64,000 nt of DNA from Hevea brasiliensis (Eukaryota; Streptophyta; Magnoliopsida; Malpighiales; Euphorbiaceae), in assembly GCF_030052815.1 (NCBI RefSeq), contig NC_079496.1, positions 15,701,100 to 15,765,099 on the forward strand. The letters run 5' to 3'. A program made the translations under genes and the position numbers. Of the stretch, positions 36,310 to 49,474 are shown piece after piece (position 1 is the first letter of the stretch; each line of letters opens with the position of its first letter). The notes beneath the pieces were generated by a model that saw nothing but the letters and a program-made list of their open reading frames with translations, ran no database searches and had not been told where the DNA came from.

Positions 36310-36900
36310 ACGAAGAAAGCCTGCTCCTGGTTCAAGGGACATTCAATACTCGGTCATTTCTCGTCCAATGTTTGGCATGCTTATGGTTATGGAAACAACA
36401 TCGATCCTAATGGTGCAAGCCACCATATATACACTGCTGTGAGACTTCTCTTCACAACATTTACAGGCTTGATCCTTGGGATAATGTTCTGAGATCTTGG
36501 CTCCAAGACATAAGCTATGCTCAGGAACTAATACTAAATATACACGAGTGTAAGCTGGGAGTACTGTTTCCATCTTCCTTCTGACAAGGCCATCCCCATA
36601 TGACTAATTTTTAGGACAAAGCTACAAGATCTTTTTAATGCAATGGGTTCAATGTTCGATGCTGCTATGTTCATCAGGTCACAGAATGGAGACACTGTGC
36701 ATCCTATTATAGCTATAGAGAAAGAGCTGATGGAACGTACTCCGGCTTGCCATATGCTTTTGCACAAGTAATCAACAACTTATCACATATTATGCAGTAA
36801 CTTAACATTCCTCTATCTACAGTATTTCTTTTATTTGATCTTCTGTCGCAGGTTGCAATTGAGATTCCATATATTTTAGTTCAAGGTGCAGTCCATGTAT
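36310..36900 (+). pseudogene. ABCG (PDR-type) transporter pseudogene fragment
   Basis: Pieces of the second transmembrane half of a full-size ABCG/PDR transporter are readable. KPAPGSRD and QYS are followed by a frameshift and SFLVQCLAC; WKQH, a stop, then TAVRLLFTTFTGLILG, and DLGSKT after a stop at a Trp position. An intron follows, then (36614-36770) LQDLFNAMGSMFDAAMFI and, in a shifted frame, YSGLPYAFAQ. After another intron, VAIEIPYILVQGAVH begins at 36852. Exon borders match normal GT-AG sites, so this is a decayed duplicate of a spliced gene, not a processed copy. Both nucleotide-binding domains are absent. Intact relatives export terpenoids, hormones or antimicrobial compounds at the plasma membrane. 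Confidence 0.85.
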
Positions 36901-37630
36901 GTTTTTAGACATCTCGGTGGTTTAACTCTAAATCAAAATTTTATCTTGAAGTTGATGATTTGGCCTTTTTTAATTTTATTCGAAGTGAGTTTAGGTTCTA
37001 AAAAAATGAAAAGAAATAATAATTAGTCTTGCAATCTTACATTAAATGCAGAAATGCATAGAGCAACACAACTCGGCCATCATTATCTTTGGACGAATGG
37101 ATTTGGTCTTAGCATATTGGTGGTGGTGGCGGTAGCAATGTTAATTTATCAAATTAAATAGATCAGACAAACAAAAGTTCATCGAGTCAAAAATTTATAA
37201 GCGATGCATTTTGTGAGTCATGCAATGAGATTTCTGATAAAATACTTATTTGACTTTTGCAAATTATAAGAACTGTAATAAGTTGGTTTATATGAACTGT
37301 GTGAGATTAGAACACAAGTAAGGATTTTCTATTTTCTTGGTTTGGTGCGCACGCCATGCGCAGTCCCTCTCTCTCTTGGGAACCCACTTGAGTATAGGTC
37401 ATAATAAGGCCTTTTGGGGCTGGGGGTGAAAAAAAGGCCCCTCAATCCCTCTACCATGGATGGTGAGCAACATAAAAACATTGGATTGTTTAACATTGGA
37501 TTGATTTGATTGGGAATCTAGTCCCCGTTTGATAATAGCCTCAAAAGCCGAAGGGAACATCCCCTCCTGATCTTGCTATATGTATGGACCAACCCATCTT
37601 ACACAAAACTGCTTTTGGGATATGATTAAA

Positions 37631-37856
37631 GGTTTGTTTAGCATTGATGATTGATGTTAGGAGAAAATTATTTTTTTAGATATTCTAGTTAGAGAGTATT
37701 AAAAAATAATTTAAAATTAAATTTGATATATTTTAGTCATAAAAATATTAAAATAATAAAATAATTTTTTCTAAACTGTTTTTTCAACGACATCAAAAAA
37801 TATTACTTTTATTCAAAAAAATAATTTTAAACCTTAAAACACAATACCAAACAGCC
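37631..37856. mobile_element. MITE-like element with imperfect inverted ends
   Basis: The left end GGTTTGTTTAGCATTG is similar, with one gap and three substitutions, to the inverted right end GGCTGTTTGGTATTG. The interior is non-coding and very AT-rich. 'Tgtttggtattg' ends are typical of common plant MITEs. No clear target duplication. Confidence 0.4.
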
Positions 37857-38662
37857 ACTAAGACTCCTATTCCCATCGGTTATTTACTTTTTGTAATATG
37901 ATTTTTGTGGAACAGTGATAAAAGTTCCTTACTTTTATATGACAAATTAAAAAAAAGCTTAATATAATAGAAATTATATATATAATTTAATAATTAAAAA
38001 AATAAATAATAAAATAATAATTATATAATACAATTAATTATATTTTAATTAATATAATAAATATTTATATCAAAATAAATATAATTATAATTATTTATTT
38101 TAATTTATTTTATTTATTATCAATACTATTATTACTCTCGCTCTTACGCGGTCATCATTGATATTATCTCTCCTATCTTATCATTATTATCATCGTTGTT
38201 ACTATTTTCCTTTTCCGAGGCTTTCCCTGAAACCCAATTTGGATGTTTTATCCATGAGTCTTATTAATAGATGATCCAAAACATGACGATCACATCACAA
38301 ACACATTATAAATGAATTTTACTTTAGTTACATTAAAATTTAATAAAAATATTTATATTTAATTTTTTATTTATCTCAATTATTATTTTCATCTATTTTT
38401 TATTTATGTTATTTAGATTTTACATAATAATTAAAAAAATAATTAAATAATCTCATTTTTTCAAAAATACACTAGTGATTAGTTAAATTATCCTTTATCC
38501 CATCTAAAAAATTTTATAAATATCTATTATAATATTTAATAGATATAAAGAGTAAAATTGATAAAAAAAAAATTAATACCTTTTGATTTTCTAAATGTGA
38601 CAATTAATTTTAGTTAAAAAAATTCAAATGTGACAAGTGAACATTGACAAAATGAGTAAAAT

Positions 38663-38695
<33 letters not shown>

Positions 38696-41259
38696 CACAC
38701 ACTTTTATATATTTGTTTATCTCCGTTCTATTTTTATTTTTTATTTGAGTTGTAAAAAATAATATTTCTCTAAGTATGACGGTCATATCCTTCTTAGGTT
38801 CGAGGTCTAGGGTCACTCATTATCTATTTAACCCAACCGTTTAAGAAGATACCTACCACTGAATCTGAGATGACACCTAATGAAATGAATCATTATACAA
38901 CTTGTCACTGCCTCCCATTATACTCCTAAGCAGAGATAATATTTATCATGATGCTATTGCGAAAAATTGAATCGGGATGAGATAAAGGCATCTCACCAAG
39001 TTGACCACTAAGCTATCATACTTGCTGGTACTTATCTCTATTCTTTACTGCTTATGCAACATGTTAATGCATTTACTGTTTATGAAGATTAAAAACCTCA
39101 AAATCACTACATTTAAGTTATGGGTCAGAAAAGCATTTTCAACAAAAAAATATCATTTAAAATGCTATTAAAAAAATAATTTAAAAAAATTATTTTGCTA
39201 TTTTGAAGTTTTATAGCGAAATCATATCAAATTTAATTTTAAATTAATTTTTAATATCAACTAACTAACATATTTTAAAAAATATTTTTCTCAACTTCAA
39301 CCGTTAAATAAGCTCTAAAAGTGTTTATATATACATTAATTAGTTGCATATGACAGCAATTTCATTTTAAATTTTTTAGTTAGATATAATATTAAAAATG
39401 TTTGTTCATAATTTCTTAAAATTTTCGTAATCAAGTGAAGTCTTGGTAGTAATTCAATGTTATGTTTTGCTATTATTACATTGAAATGGGATATTATAAT
39501 ATTCATAATTTATTATAAGGGCATGCAAAATTAATAAAAGCAAGACTATATATCTTCTTATATTTTGTCTAGTTACTTTTTATTATTTTATATATTTATT
39601 TTAATTTTATTTATTTATAATTTTTAACTTAAATTTGATAAATTTCCTATTGAAATAAGTGGAAATAAATAATCTTTAAATCATTTATATTTTTAGGGAG
39701 AAAACTAAATCAAATATTGTTTTATATTTTATGACTCCAATCAAACAAGTTTCTCATGATCGTAATACCCTTAACAAATGTTTTTTTAACATTATACAAA
39801 TATAGTAACATTTTTTTCAATTGTTGAGTTCATATTTATAGAATTTTTTTTTTTCATTTGAAGAGTTGGATATTAACCCTATTCATAATTATTTTATTTA
39901 TTTTTTATATTATTAACACATCCTAATTAATTTTATTTAAAATCTATGTCCTCACATTTTCTATCTAATCCAAAAATTAAAAAAAATAAAAGTAAGTAAA
40001 CAAAACATACAAAAAGTTGAGAAGGTTTTATACTTATAAGCTATTTTTATTAAACACATTAATTATTTATTAGTTACTTATCAACACTTTAATCAAACAT
40101 GCAACTATTTAAAAATTTAAATGCTTATAAATTTAAATTAACTTAAAAGTTGATTTTCATAAGTTAAGCCAAATACTCTATTAAATTGAAAGAGCGCCAT
40201 GTGTAAACTTTTTATCTAAGAGCATTAGTCAAAACTCATTTTCTCTCATCTTGTTTTTATCCTTTGCAAGTTCAGTCCGCTCATTCTTGGTGAATTTATA
40301 GCCGTTTTCTGCCCCTTCTGGCAAAAGGACAATCCTTTTTCCCCCTTATATGGAGAGTGAGTCTTTCCTTCCCCACCTTTGGTCGGGGTTGTAAATATGC
40401 TAGGATGATCTCTTTTATTTTACATGTAGATTGGGCTTGAATGATAAGGGATAACAGTTGATCTATTGGGTTTAGTTTCACAGAACTCTTAGCTGTGATC
40501 TTGTGTTTTTGCTTATTTTCTATTTTGTATGGGTCTTTTTTGGGTGTTGTTGCTATAGGGCTTGTGACATACAAGAACTAATTTTGTAGATTTGTTCAAT
40601 TTGTAAAGTTTAGAGCCTTCATCACCCTTTTGTGTCACCCTATATGTTTTTTTTTTTTTTTTCTGTAGTCTAGCATGCAATGGTCATTTGATGGCCAACT
40701 CGAGAGATGCAATACAGTAGATCAGCCAAGAAGGTATGAATGAGACACCAAAAAGACCTACCTCTAGTGCTCTTTGTCTATTGTGGTGCTGATACAAATT
40801 TCCTTGAGGCTTGCATATTGCCTCCCCTATTTTCATCGACATGAGGAAATCTAAAATTCCTCTGTTTTTTGGTTCCATGTACTATGTGCTGAAGAACTCT
40901 AGCTTATTAAACCATGTTGTCTTATTGAGTTGTTGTAATGTCCTATTCTTGACTAGTGCTATGTTGGTTCAATAGTGACCATTGCTATCAAGATCCTCAA
41001 CGATGATGCGTCCTTGCATCTGTGGCTGGGTTCATGTTGGCAGCTGGATCTTTGAATTCATGTTATCCTTACTCGTTTTGAGGTTGTTGCACTAGTTAGG
41101 TTATGGGCTCAAACCTTTTCAGCTTTTCTTGTGCTTAATAGTATTGGGTTTGGTCCTATTTAGAATTTGGAATTTTATAATTAGGTTGTTAGCTTTAACC
41201 CTTTTATTCTATCTGTATCTTTAGGTTTTTTTAGATGATCGTAACTCTTTGGCTTTTAG

Positions 41260-41690
41260 GGATGGTATAGTTTCCAAACCTCATCCGACCCACCAAGAAT
41301 TCGATTAATTTTCTTTGATCCTACCTCAACCCTTATATTATGTGAGCTCTTCCTGCCCCAAAATCCCCGTAATCCGCTTTGCAACATGTTATTATTTTTT
41401 ATTAAAAATAATTTATTTTTATGTATTTATATATTTAAATATTAAAATTATGTTTAAAACTTATATTTAGAATTTTTTTCATTTTTTTAATAAATAAATT
41501 ATATTATATAATAATAAATTAAAATAAAAAAGAAAAAAAGGTCCCCACAGATAAATTCAACCCATCTGCTCTGTTCCTTGATTAAGAAGTCTCTGCCCTA
41601 CCTTTGAACTCTTATGGGGTGAGAATAGGGGAATGATCCCATTCTCAATCCGTTCTGTTGCGATTTTTATTGCCTTCCTAGAACTTTTTA
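41260..41690. repeat. Repeat with 'GGGATGG...CCCATTC' style ends
   Basis: A GC-richer left end (GGGATGG, CCTCATCCGACCCACC), an AT-rich core and a right end (GGGGAATGATCCCATTCTC) resemble the segment at 52800-53270. Both look like the same widespread non-coding plant repeat. Boundaries are approximate. Confidence 0.35.
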
Positions 41691-42919
41691 ATGGAAAATG
41701 ACTTAAAAAAAAAAAAGAAAGCACGCCCAGGTCAAGTGGCTTTGTTCATAAGTGCTTTTTATTTGTTTATCATTAGAAAATGACATAAACAATTAAACAC
41801 CAATCTCTCCTTGATGGTCGAATTCAACGCATAGAAAGTTAAATCAACTGTCTTTTTCTATCTGATTTTCTCACCAGCCAAACAAACCCATTCAGACCCA
41901 TCTTCAATCAAATTTGATGGTTTACCCACTTTTTTTTTTAATTCCTTTTCCCCCTTTCTATATCTGTAGTAGGAAATCCATCAAACAGCGTTTTAGATAT
42001 ATTTAAAATATTCTGATAATAATTTCTTTAAAATAAATATTAAGAAAGTATTTGAAATTTATGAAAACACATTTCTAATTCTAAAATTTAATTATTAAAT
42101 TTAGAAAAATTAAAAACACTATGACCAAGAGCGGAGTTAATTTTTTTTTTTTAACGAAGCTAATATTATACATCAAATTAATTTGAAAATAGTTTAATGT
42201 ACTCAGCATTCATATATCTTAAAAAATCAATATTATATATTCAAAAAATATCATAATATAGTGTAATTAAGACAGAAATTTTTTTAGTGTCAATATTATA
42301 AAATTTATTAAATATATAATAAAAATAAATAATTTTAAATATTTCATATCATTTATATCGTAATAAACTAATATAAATTATTTTTAAAGAGTTAACAACT
42401 TAAATAAATATTTTCTAGATATACATATTATAAGAAACAATATAATATAAAATAAGAGTCCAAGGAAAAATAAAATCATTAATGAAGTCTTTTTATTTTC
42501 TTAGAAAAAATCAAATTAGTGATTTCAGAAGGAAAATATATAAATAAAGTAAATATGCACACTAATTCAAATAAACTGTTCTAGTTATCTCTAGGTATAA
42601 ATAATATTATGAATTGTTTAAAATTAAATTTTAATGACTTATATATAATATATATTTAAATCCTATTCAGCAATATTAGCTTGTTAACGGGTATATATTA
42701 CCTGTTAATAGTTAGTTATTTATATAACTCAACTCAACTTAACTAATACTTTATCCCAAAAATTTAGAGTCGGCTATATGGATTCGTTTTCTCCACTATA
42801 AATGATTTTGGGTTAAATTCTCATAAATGTATAATGCTTCTAGGTCATGTTGCACTACTATCCTCTAAGTCAATTTAGGTCTACCCTTTTTTTTTCTTTA
42901 TATCCTCTAACATAATGTG

Positions 42920-45498
42920 CTATACTTGTCTAACTGGAGCCTCCATATGTCTACGCTTCACATGATCAAAACACCTCAATCTCCCTTCTCTCAACTTATC
43001 CTCAATTGGCACCACTCCTACCTTTTCTCTAATACTCTCATGACGGACTTTATCTAGTCTAGTATGACCACTCATCCACCTTAACAATATCATCTCTGCA
43101 ACTCTTATCTTAGACGCATACGACTCCTTTAGTGCCCAACACTCACTACCATATAACATAGCCAGTCGTATGGCTGTACGGTAAAATTTTCCTTTTAACT
43201 TATTGAGAATCTTGCAATCACATAAAACTCCCATGGTACGTCTCCACTTCAACCATCCGGCTTTAATCCTATGACTAACATCCTCCTCACATCCCCCATC
43301 TACTTGAAGGACTGAGCCGAGATATTTAAAGTGATTACTTTGGGACAGTACCACTCCATCCAAACTAACTCCTTCCCTATCACCAGTTTGGCCTTTACTG
43401 AACTTATAATGCATGTATTATATCTTCGTTCTACTTAACTTAAAGCCCATTGACTCTAAAGTACTTCTTCAAAGCTCTAGCTTTCTATTGACTCCTTCTC
43501 GCATCTCATCTATCAGAACAATATCATCCGCAAATATCATGCACCAAGGAATACTCTTTTGTATATGTTTCATCAATTCATCTAAAACTAATGTAAAAAG
43601 GTAAGGGCTTATAGCTGATCCTTGGTGTAATCCAATTGAGATCGAAAAATCTCTTGTGTCCCCTCCCACTGTGCGCACAATAGTAGTTGCTCCTTCATAC
43701 ATATCTTTCAACATTTGTATGTACCTAATAGATACCCTCCTTTGTTCTAACACACTCTATAAGACATCTCTTGGAACACTATTATAAGCCTTCTCTAAAT
43801 TAATAAAAACCATGGTAGATCTTTCTTCACATCTCTATATTTCTCCATCAAGCTTCTAATGAGAAAGATCAATTCTATAGTTGAACGACCGAGCATGAAG
43901 CCAAATTGATTGAGAGAGATAGAAGTATCGTGACGTAGTCAATGCTCCACAACTCTCTCCCACAACTTCATAGTATAGCTCATGAGTTTAATTCTCCTAT
44001 AGTTTGAGCAATTATGTATGTCTCCCTTATTTTTAAAAATAGGTACTACAATACTCCTCCTCCATTCATCAGGCATTTTCTTTGAGTTTAGAATCTTATT
44101 AAATAATTTAGTTAACTATGCCACTCTCATATCTCTCAAACACTTCCACACTTCAATTGGTATTCCATCGAGTCTACAAGCTTTACCCACTTTCATTCTT
44201 TGAATTGCTTCCTTTACTTCTAAATATCTAATCCTTCTAGTATAATTCACATTCTTTTCTATTATTTTATAGTCTATATTCACGCTATTATCATTTTGAC
44301 TATTATTAAAGAGATTATTAAAATAATTTCTTTATCTTTCTTTAATGTCCTCAAATTTCACCAATACTTTTCCTTCTTTATCCTTAATGCACCTAACTTG
44401 ATTGAGATTTTAACATTTCCTTTCTCTCCTCCTTGCTAATCTATAAATATCTTTCTCCTCTTCTTTAGTTCTAAGTTTCTCATATAACTTTTCAAAGGCA
44501 TGTGTTCTTGCTTGACTAACTACCTTTTTTGGCTCTTTGTTTACTATCTTGTACTGTTCATATGCCTAATTATTATCACATTTAGATAATTTCTTATACC
44601 ATTCCCTTTTTCTCTTCACTGCCTTTTTTACTTCCTCATTTCACCACCATCTCTCTTTTGAGGGTGGTCCATGTCCTTTAGACTCTCCAAGTACTTTTCT
44701 AGCTACTTCTCTAATCTTTGATGCCATCTGTATCCACATATCATTGGCCTCTATATCTAGCTTCCATGCTTCGGACTCAAGAAGCTCATTTTTGAACTTC
44801 ACTTGCTTTACTCCTTTGAACTCCCACTACTTTGTTCGAGCTACACTATTTCTTCTGACCTTGCTTGAATTGTTTCTAAACTTGACATCCAAGACCACTA
44901 ACCAATGTTGACTTGTTAAAGCCTCTCCTGGAATGACCTTGTAATCCTTGCATAGAGCTCTATTTGTCTTCCTGGTTAAGAGGAAGTCGATTTGGCTTCT
45001 ATGTTGCTCACTTTTGAAAGTCACTAAATGTGACTCTCTTTTTATAAAGTAGGTATTTGCTAGTATTAGGTCGTATGCCATAGCAAAATCCAGGATGCTT
45101 TTTCCCTCCTTATTTCAACTGCCAAAACCAAAACCTCCATGAACATTCTCATAACCTTTCCTATCACTTCCTACATGTCCATTCAAATCTCCACCAATGA
45201 AAATATTCTCTTCATTCGGTATGCTTTATATTAGATCATCTATATCTTCCCCAAACCTTTGTTTACTCTCACTATCTAGTCCTATTTGTGGGGCATAAGC
45301 ACTAACTACATTTATTGTTTCTCCTTCTAGTACTAGTTTTACTAGTATAATTCTATCTCCTACTCTTTTCACAGCTATTACAGCATTTTTCAATGTCCTG
45401 TCTATGATTATGCCCACTCCATTCTTGTTCCTCTCCTTTCTGAAGGAACGGAAGCGTGAAAAACACAAGTTTATACCATTGAATTCAAAAATTTTCAC
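42920..45498 (-). pseudogene. LINE endonuclease (3' part) and reverse transcriptase, degenerate
   Basis: Endonuclease residues VGIIIDRTLKN, VVSAYAPQIGLD (45440-45226), FIGGDLNGHVGS-like residues (after 45226) and the C-terminal SQIDFLLTRK (45081-44827) are seen. The RT follows with HQGSAISPYLFTLVLDEL and the active-site box MIFADDIVLID (43753-43469). The C-terminal domain is at 43414-42920 (HFKYLGSVLQVDGG, YGSECWALKES). Frames are broken by several stops and frameshifts. Confidence 0.88.
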
Positions 45499-47542
45499 CT
45501 AGGGTCACATGCATCATGCAAGATTTATTTTTATCTATTTGATTTCAATGATAAACAACATATTAAAACTCTTTTAATATGTTTTTGGATCTGTATTTTC
45601 CATTTAAGATTTTAAAATTAATCAGATTAATTTTAGAACCCTAGATTAAATCAAGAACGATTACACTAACCTCTTGATGCACTGCAGCGTGTCTGCGCCT
45701 TTGAGATTCGTCTTCAGGACACCAGATGTTGTCCCTCTAGCTTGTCCACACCAAGAACACCTATGGCAGCCCTTGAACAGCTTCTAAAGCCTTTTCTATT
45801 AATTAGAAATTCAAGTTCTGCCTTTTAAGAGATTAGAGATGTAAACAGGACACTAGAAACAATTTCTAGTGTTCTTAATTCAAGAGATTGATGGCTAATC
45901 TCTTTGAATTGATGAGAGATGAAGAAGAATAGAGGGAGGGCTGCAAAATGGCATGACAAAGGAGTGTGGCTGCTGGTTGTGTTTTATTTTCTCATAACAA
46001 CACTTAAATAGCTAGGTTAACACATTAAACCCTTGCCACATGTCACCCTTTGATTAGCTCTAGGTTTAAGTGACCCAATCACATTGTGCCAAGTGTCAAA
46101 CCTATATGTAATCTTGATTTTAATCATCTTACATGATTAAAAAAACATTTGGCAAGCTTATGTATTATGCCATGTGTCACCATCTCATGGTGCCACGTGT
46201 CACACTGCAAAATGACCAAAATGCCCCTGTGTCTTAATTTTGAGTTCTCAACCCAAAATAATTATTTTTCTTCTTCTAATTAATTTATATCAAATATAAA
46301 TTAATTAATTAATCTCTATTAATTAATTTCTCATTAATTAAATTCATATTTAAACACTTTAAATATAAATTTAACTTATATTATACATCCAATAATCTAG
46401 ATTTGGTTTCAAGTCATGCTAGGGACTTTGCAAACTAATTGCAAACTAAACCTATTTAATTAATCAATTAAACTCTTTAATTAATTAATTAAATCATATT
46501 TAATTAGGTGATAACTTGTGTATGTGTGTGACTTACTAGGCTCATCACTAATTGGCAATGAGACATGATATCAACTCTTAATATCATCAGAACTCTTTCT
46601 TATCATAAATGATTTCTCTAAATCATTTTATGAACCTCATAGACCATGGTTAACACCTAGCATAGCATGCCATGGCCACCCAATTAGTAATAAGGTTTAC
46701 CTTATATGAACCTATAATCATATGTTACCATGCACTAGAATCTCTCTGTTACAAAATCCCAACTCAAGCTAGAGTCATGGTTTATGTCAAACTCCATTTG
46801 CTATGAATATTATGTTCTCTTTTAATTCCAGTTCTTGATTAAAAAGATTTTCTCATCAGAAACTCTTTTCTGAATAAATCTATCTGTCCTGGCCAGGAAC
46901 TTGAAACATCAAGAACAATTAAATGAACATAGGATTTTATCTCTATTTACTTAGAGGCAGATTCCATCTTGATCAACACCTACCTCCATATATAACTAGT
47001 AGGAGCCAACACATGCCCATATACCCATATACAACAAGTATGAAAGCAGATCAAACTCAAACTACCTATATACAAGATAACTGTGCTATCTCAGGTCTAA
47101 AGATTATATGCACTGATATGATTTATGAAAAAACATTGACAAGAGTAAACTCCATGTGCTTGTCATAAGTGTCACTGGTTCGGCCTACTTATCATTTATA
47201 AGTGCCTATCATGTTTGTTATATGGCATGAGACTCACCATTCCATCTTATTTATATCTCATATAAATAACTTGGGAACAAACACGAATACAATCTTTCTG
47301 GATAAGTCATGTCCTTATTATGAAGTATCCTCGATTGTGAACCTATTTATGATACTTTGTGCTAGAAATATTGTCACTCATATTCTTAACAACTTAAGAA
47401 TAATATTTCTAACAAAATATCAATGGACCTTTTCTATTATACATAAATATATTATGTAAACGGAAAAGTGGAAATGCCTTTTATTAATAAAATATGTACA
47501 AGATACATACTAAATGATATGCTCTAGGGCATACTACTAACA
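45441..47542 (-). mobile_element. Copia (Angela-like) solo LTR, 2.1 kb
   Basis: On the minus strand it begins TGTTAGTAGTATGCCCTAG at 47542 and ends CTTCCGTTCCTTCA at 45441, so it has TG...CA ends. It splits the LINE endonuclease: flanks CTTTC (45436-45440) and CTTTT (47543-47547) are the 5-bp target duplication with one mismatch. The 'TATGCCCTAGAG' start resembles Angela-lineage Copia LTRs. No internal retroviral-type domain is present between the ends, so it is a solo LTR. Confidence 0.8.
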
Positions 47543-48061
47543 CTTTTCGGTAAATCACAGTTTGTAGCCTGAATTACCCACTTCCTTGCTTTTCTCTCCT
47601 ACCTATTTAGTCTCCTGAATGCAAGCAATATTCACCATTTTTCTTTCCAAGGCATCCACAAGCTCCATTAATTTTCCTGTAAGTGATCCAACATTCTAAG
47701 TGTCAACCCTGATTCTCCTCCTATCCTGTTCATTCCTAATTGATTTCCTTCTATGATATCTTTTATTGTTCTCTATGCCTATCTTGTGTTCTGTTCCACT
47801 ATATATTCTACTATCTGTCCTATGGACCAACTTCTTTACCCACACCAGTCCATAATATGGAAACCTTTGCTCATTTAACACCACACCTGGGCGCCGGCAT
47901 AGCGCGTCACTTTCGGTGAACGCCCTACACCCTTGCATATTTCTCACTACACCCAGGCTCTGATGTAGCGCGTCGTAAGTAGAGGATGCCCCAATGTTTA
48001 TATTATTTGAATTCATATCATAGGGTGTAATGAAATTTTTACATTGGTTGTCACCTACCAC
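47543..48061 (-). pseudogene. LINE leader and endonuclease N-terminus, degenerate
   Basis: The frame from 48061 leads to RRIRVDT, then a stop in place of the Trp of the usual TWN endonuclease start. It continues NVGSLTGKLMELVDAL and NIACIQET (catalytic Glu), followed by further stops at Trp positions, until the LTR at 47542. Confidence 0.8.
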
Positions 48062-48125
48062 AACCCTTCTCCTTTGTCCGGACTTAGGACCGACTAAGCA
48101 TAAATTACTTAGGCGGAGTTAATTG

Positions 48126-49474
48126 CTTGCTACTATATATTGAAAAATTACAGGAAAAATTTATTGTATATTCACTTATAAATTATTTTCGTTACTTAAA
48201 AAGCTGTTTTTTCTTTTCTTAATATGTTACATATGATAGTAGAGATAGATTGCTGGAAAATTTTTAATATTATGTTATCCGATACTGAGAATTGCTCAGA
48301 AATAAAGTTATTTTGGATTGTAAATCTTTTTATCTCATTGTTTTGAATTGATTTACCTGACAAAGTAAGAATGGCTTTATTATGTGTTATTCTCATATTT
48401 TAGGAAGAGTAATAAGACCGGCTTTATTGCGTATTATTCACGCATTTTAAAAAGAATACCACTGAATTTTGACCCCCTCCACATCTAAGTCTGCGTCCAC
48501 TCCTGAGTAGATGTTTATTAACAATAAAATTCTGCATGTGTGTGAACTCAAATAAGGTGAAGATTCAACATACAAACAACATCACTGCATGGTAAAGCCA
48601 TTCAGAAGCTTGTCTTTCAGTTGCAAGCCTTGAAATCCAATACCTGCACAAAGGAACATACCCAAGTCCATCCTGCACTTTTTCTCTTTTTTTTACTGTC
48701 CATTCTTGGTTTCAGCCTTACCTTAAATTAGATTATTCTAGAAAATGGGCAATCCAGGATACATTATGTATGTTGAGAAATTAAACAGAGTATTTTGGGT
48801 GGGCGCCTAGAGGGTCTGGACCCTATAATGCAGCCACTTGTTAAGACGTAACATAGTTATATGTTGTAGAAATAACTGAAAATTCACCAAAGACTGAAAT
48901 GACTTTTTGGGTTCATTTCAACTAAGCAAACCCTTCAACTTTTACTGATTTATGGTAATAAGGATATTCCTCACTTGGTCTTTGGCAAGCCACTGCTATT
49001 TTAGGATTTTCCTGGCTTAATGTAGAACCCTTTTGGAGTTATTACTAAAAAGCTCAAGGATTGGTGTCATTTTGCATTAATTAAAAGAAAAAGAATCAAG
49101 CAACCCATACTTAATTTGATGGCTAAGATTTCAAGTTGGTGTATTTCCTTTGAGATATAAAAGAGATATAGATGGCAATAATCTTTAAATTGTAAAATAA
49201 AAGCTTATATAATTTTCTTTGCTTACTTGCACATTTTATTGTGAAAATTGATGCCACCACGAAATTGTAGGAAAACAAGAAAAAAAAAATTACAAAAGCA
49301 ATGAGGCTTTAGCTTGCATTACTGCAAGCCTGCAACTAGCTAGCCTTGTATCCCAAAAATTAAAAACCTGCATGAATAGTTATAACTATATACACTTGTA
49401 TTATTTGAACCTCTCAAACCTTTTGGGCAGATGAAAATCCACTACTAAAGAAGCTTGTCTCAACTCACAAGGGG
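48126..49474. other. Intergenic; likely 3' flank of the membrane-protein gene
   Basis: No coding motifs. The portion next to 49474 is presumably the 3' UTR of the minus-strand gene. AT-rich DNA fills the remainder. Confidence 0.5.

Larger units (their letters stand above)
36901..42725. other. AT-rich intergenic DNA with MITE-like repeats
   Basis: No gene was recognised. There is an (AAT)n array at 38664-38693. A poly-T run at about 40651-40666 lies in a less AT-rich zone (40240-41250) that could be old retrotransposon 3' sequence. 39118-39315 resembles the short AT-rich MITE at 37631 in composition. Long stretches at 37960-38110, 38320-38560 and 42000-42700 are nearly pure A/T. Confidence 0.5.
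42726..48125 (-). mobile_element. RTE-type LINE copy B, nearly full length, split by a solo LTR
   Basis: The minus-strand element runs from its 5' leader (about 48125, GTCGGTCCTAAGTCCGGAC) to a pentamer-repeat 3' tail near 42726. The order is leader and short ORF (48061-47696), endonuclease (split by the LTR at 45441-47542), reverse transcriptase and C-terminal region. One ORF with an EEP endonuclease and RT, plus a simple-repeat tail instead of poly-A, fits the RTE clade. Total LINE length without the insert is about 3.3 kb, close to what RTE elements usually have. Confidence 0.87.

Noticed and set aside
48120..48136. ATTGCTTGCTACT shared by the 5' flank of LINE copy B and the 3' flank of copy A
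   Set aside because: Tested as a target duplication, but the copies are 20 kb apart and copy B's own 3' flank does not match; probably coincidence.
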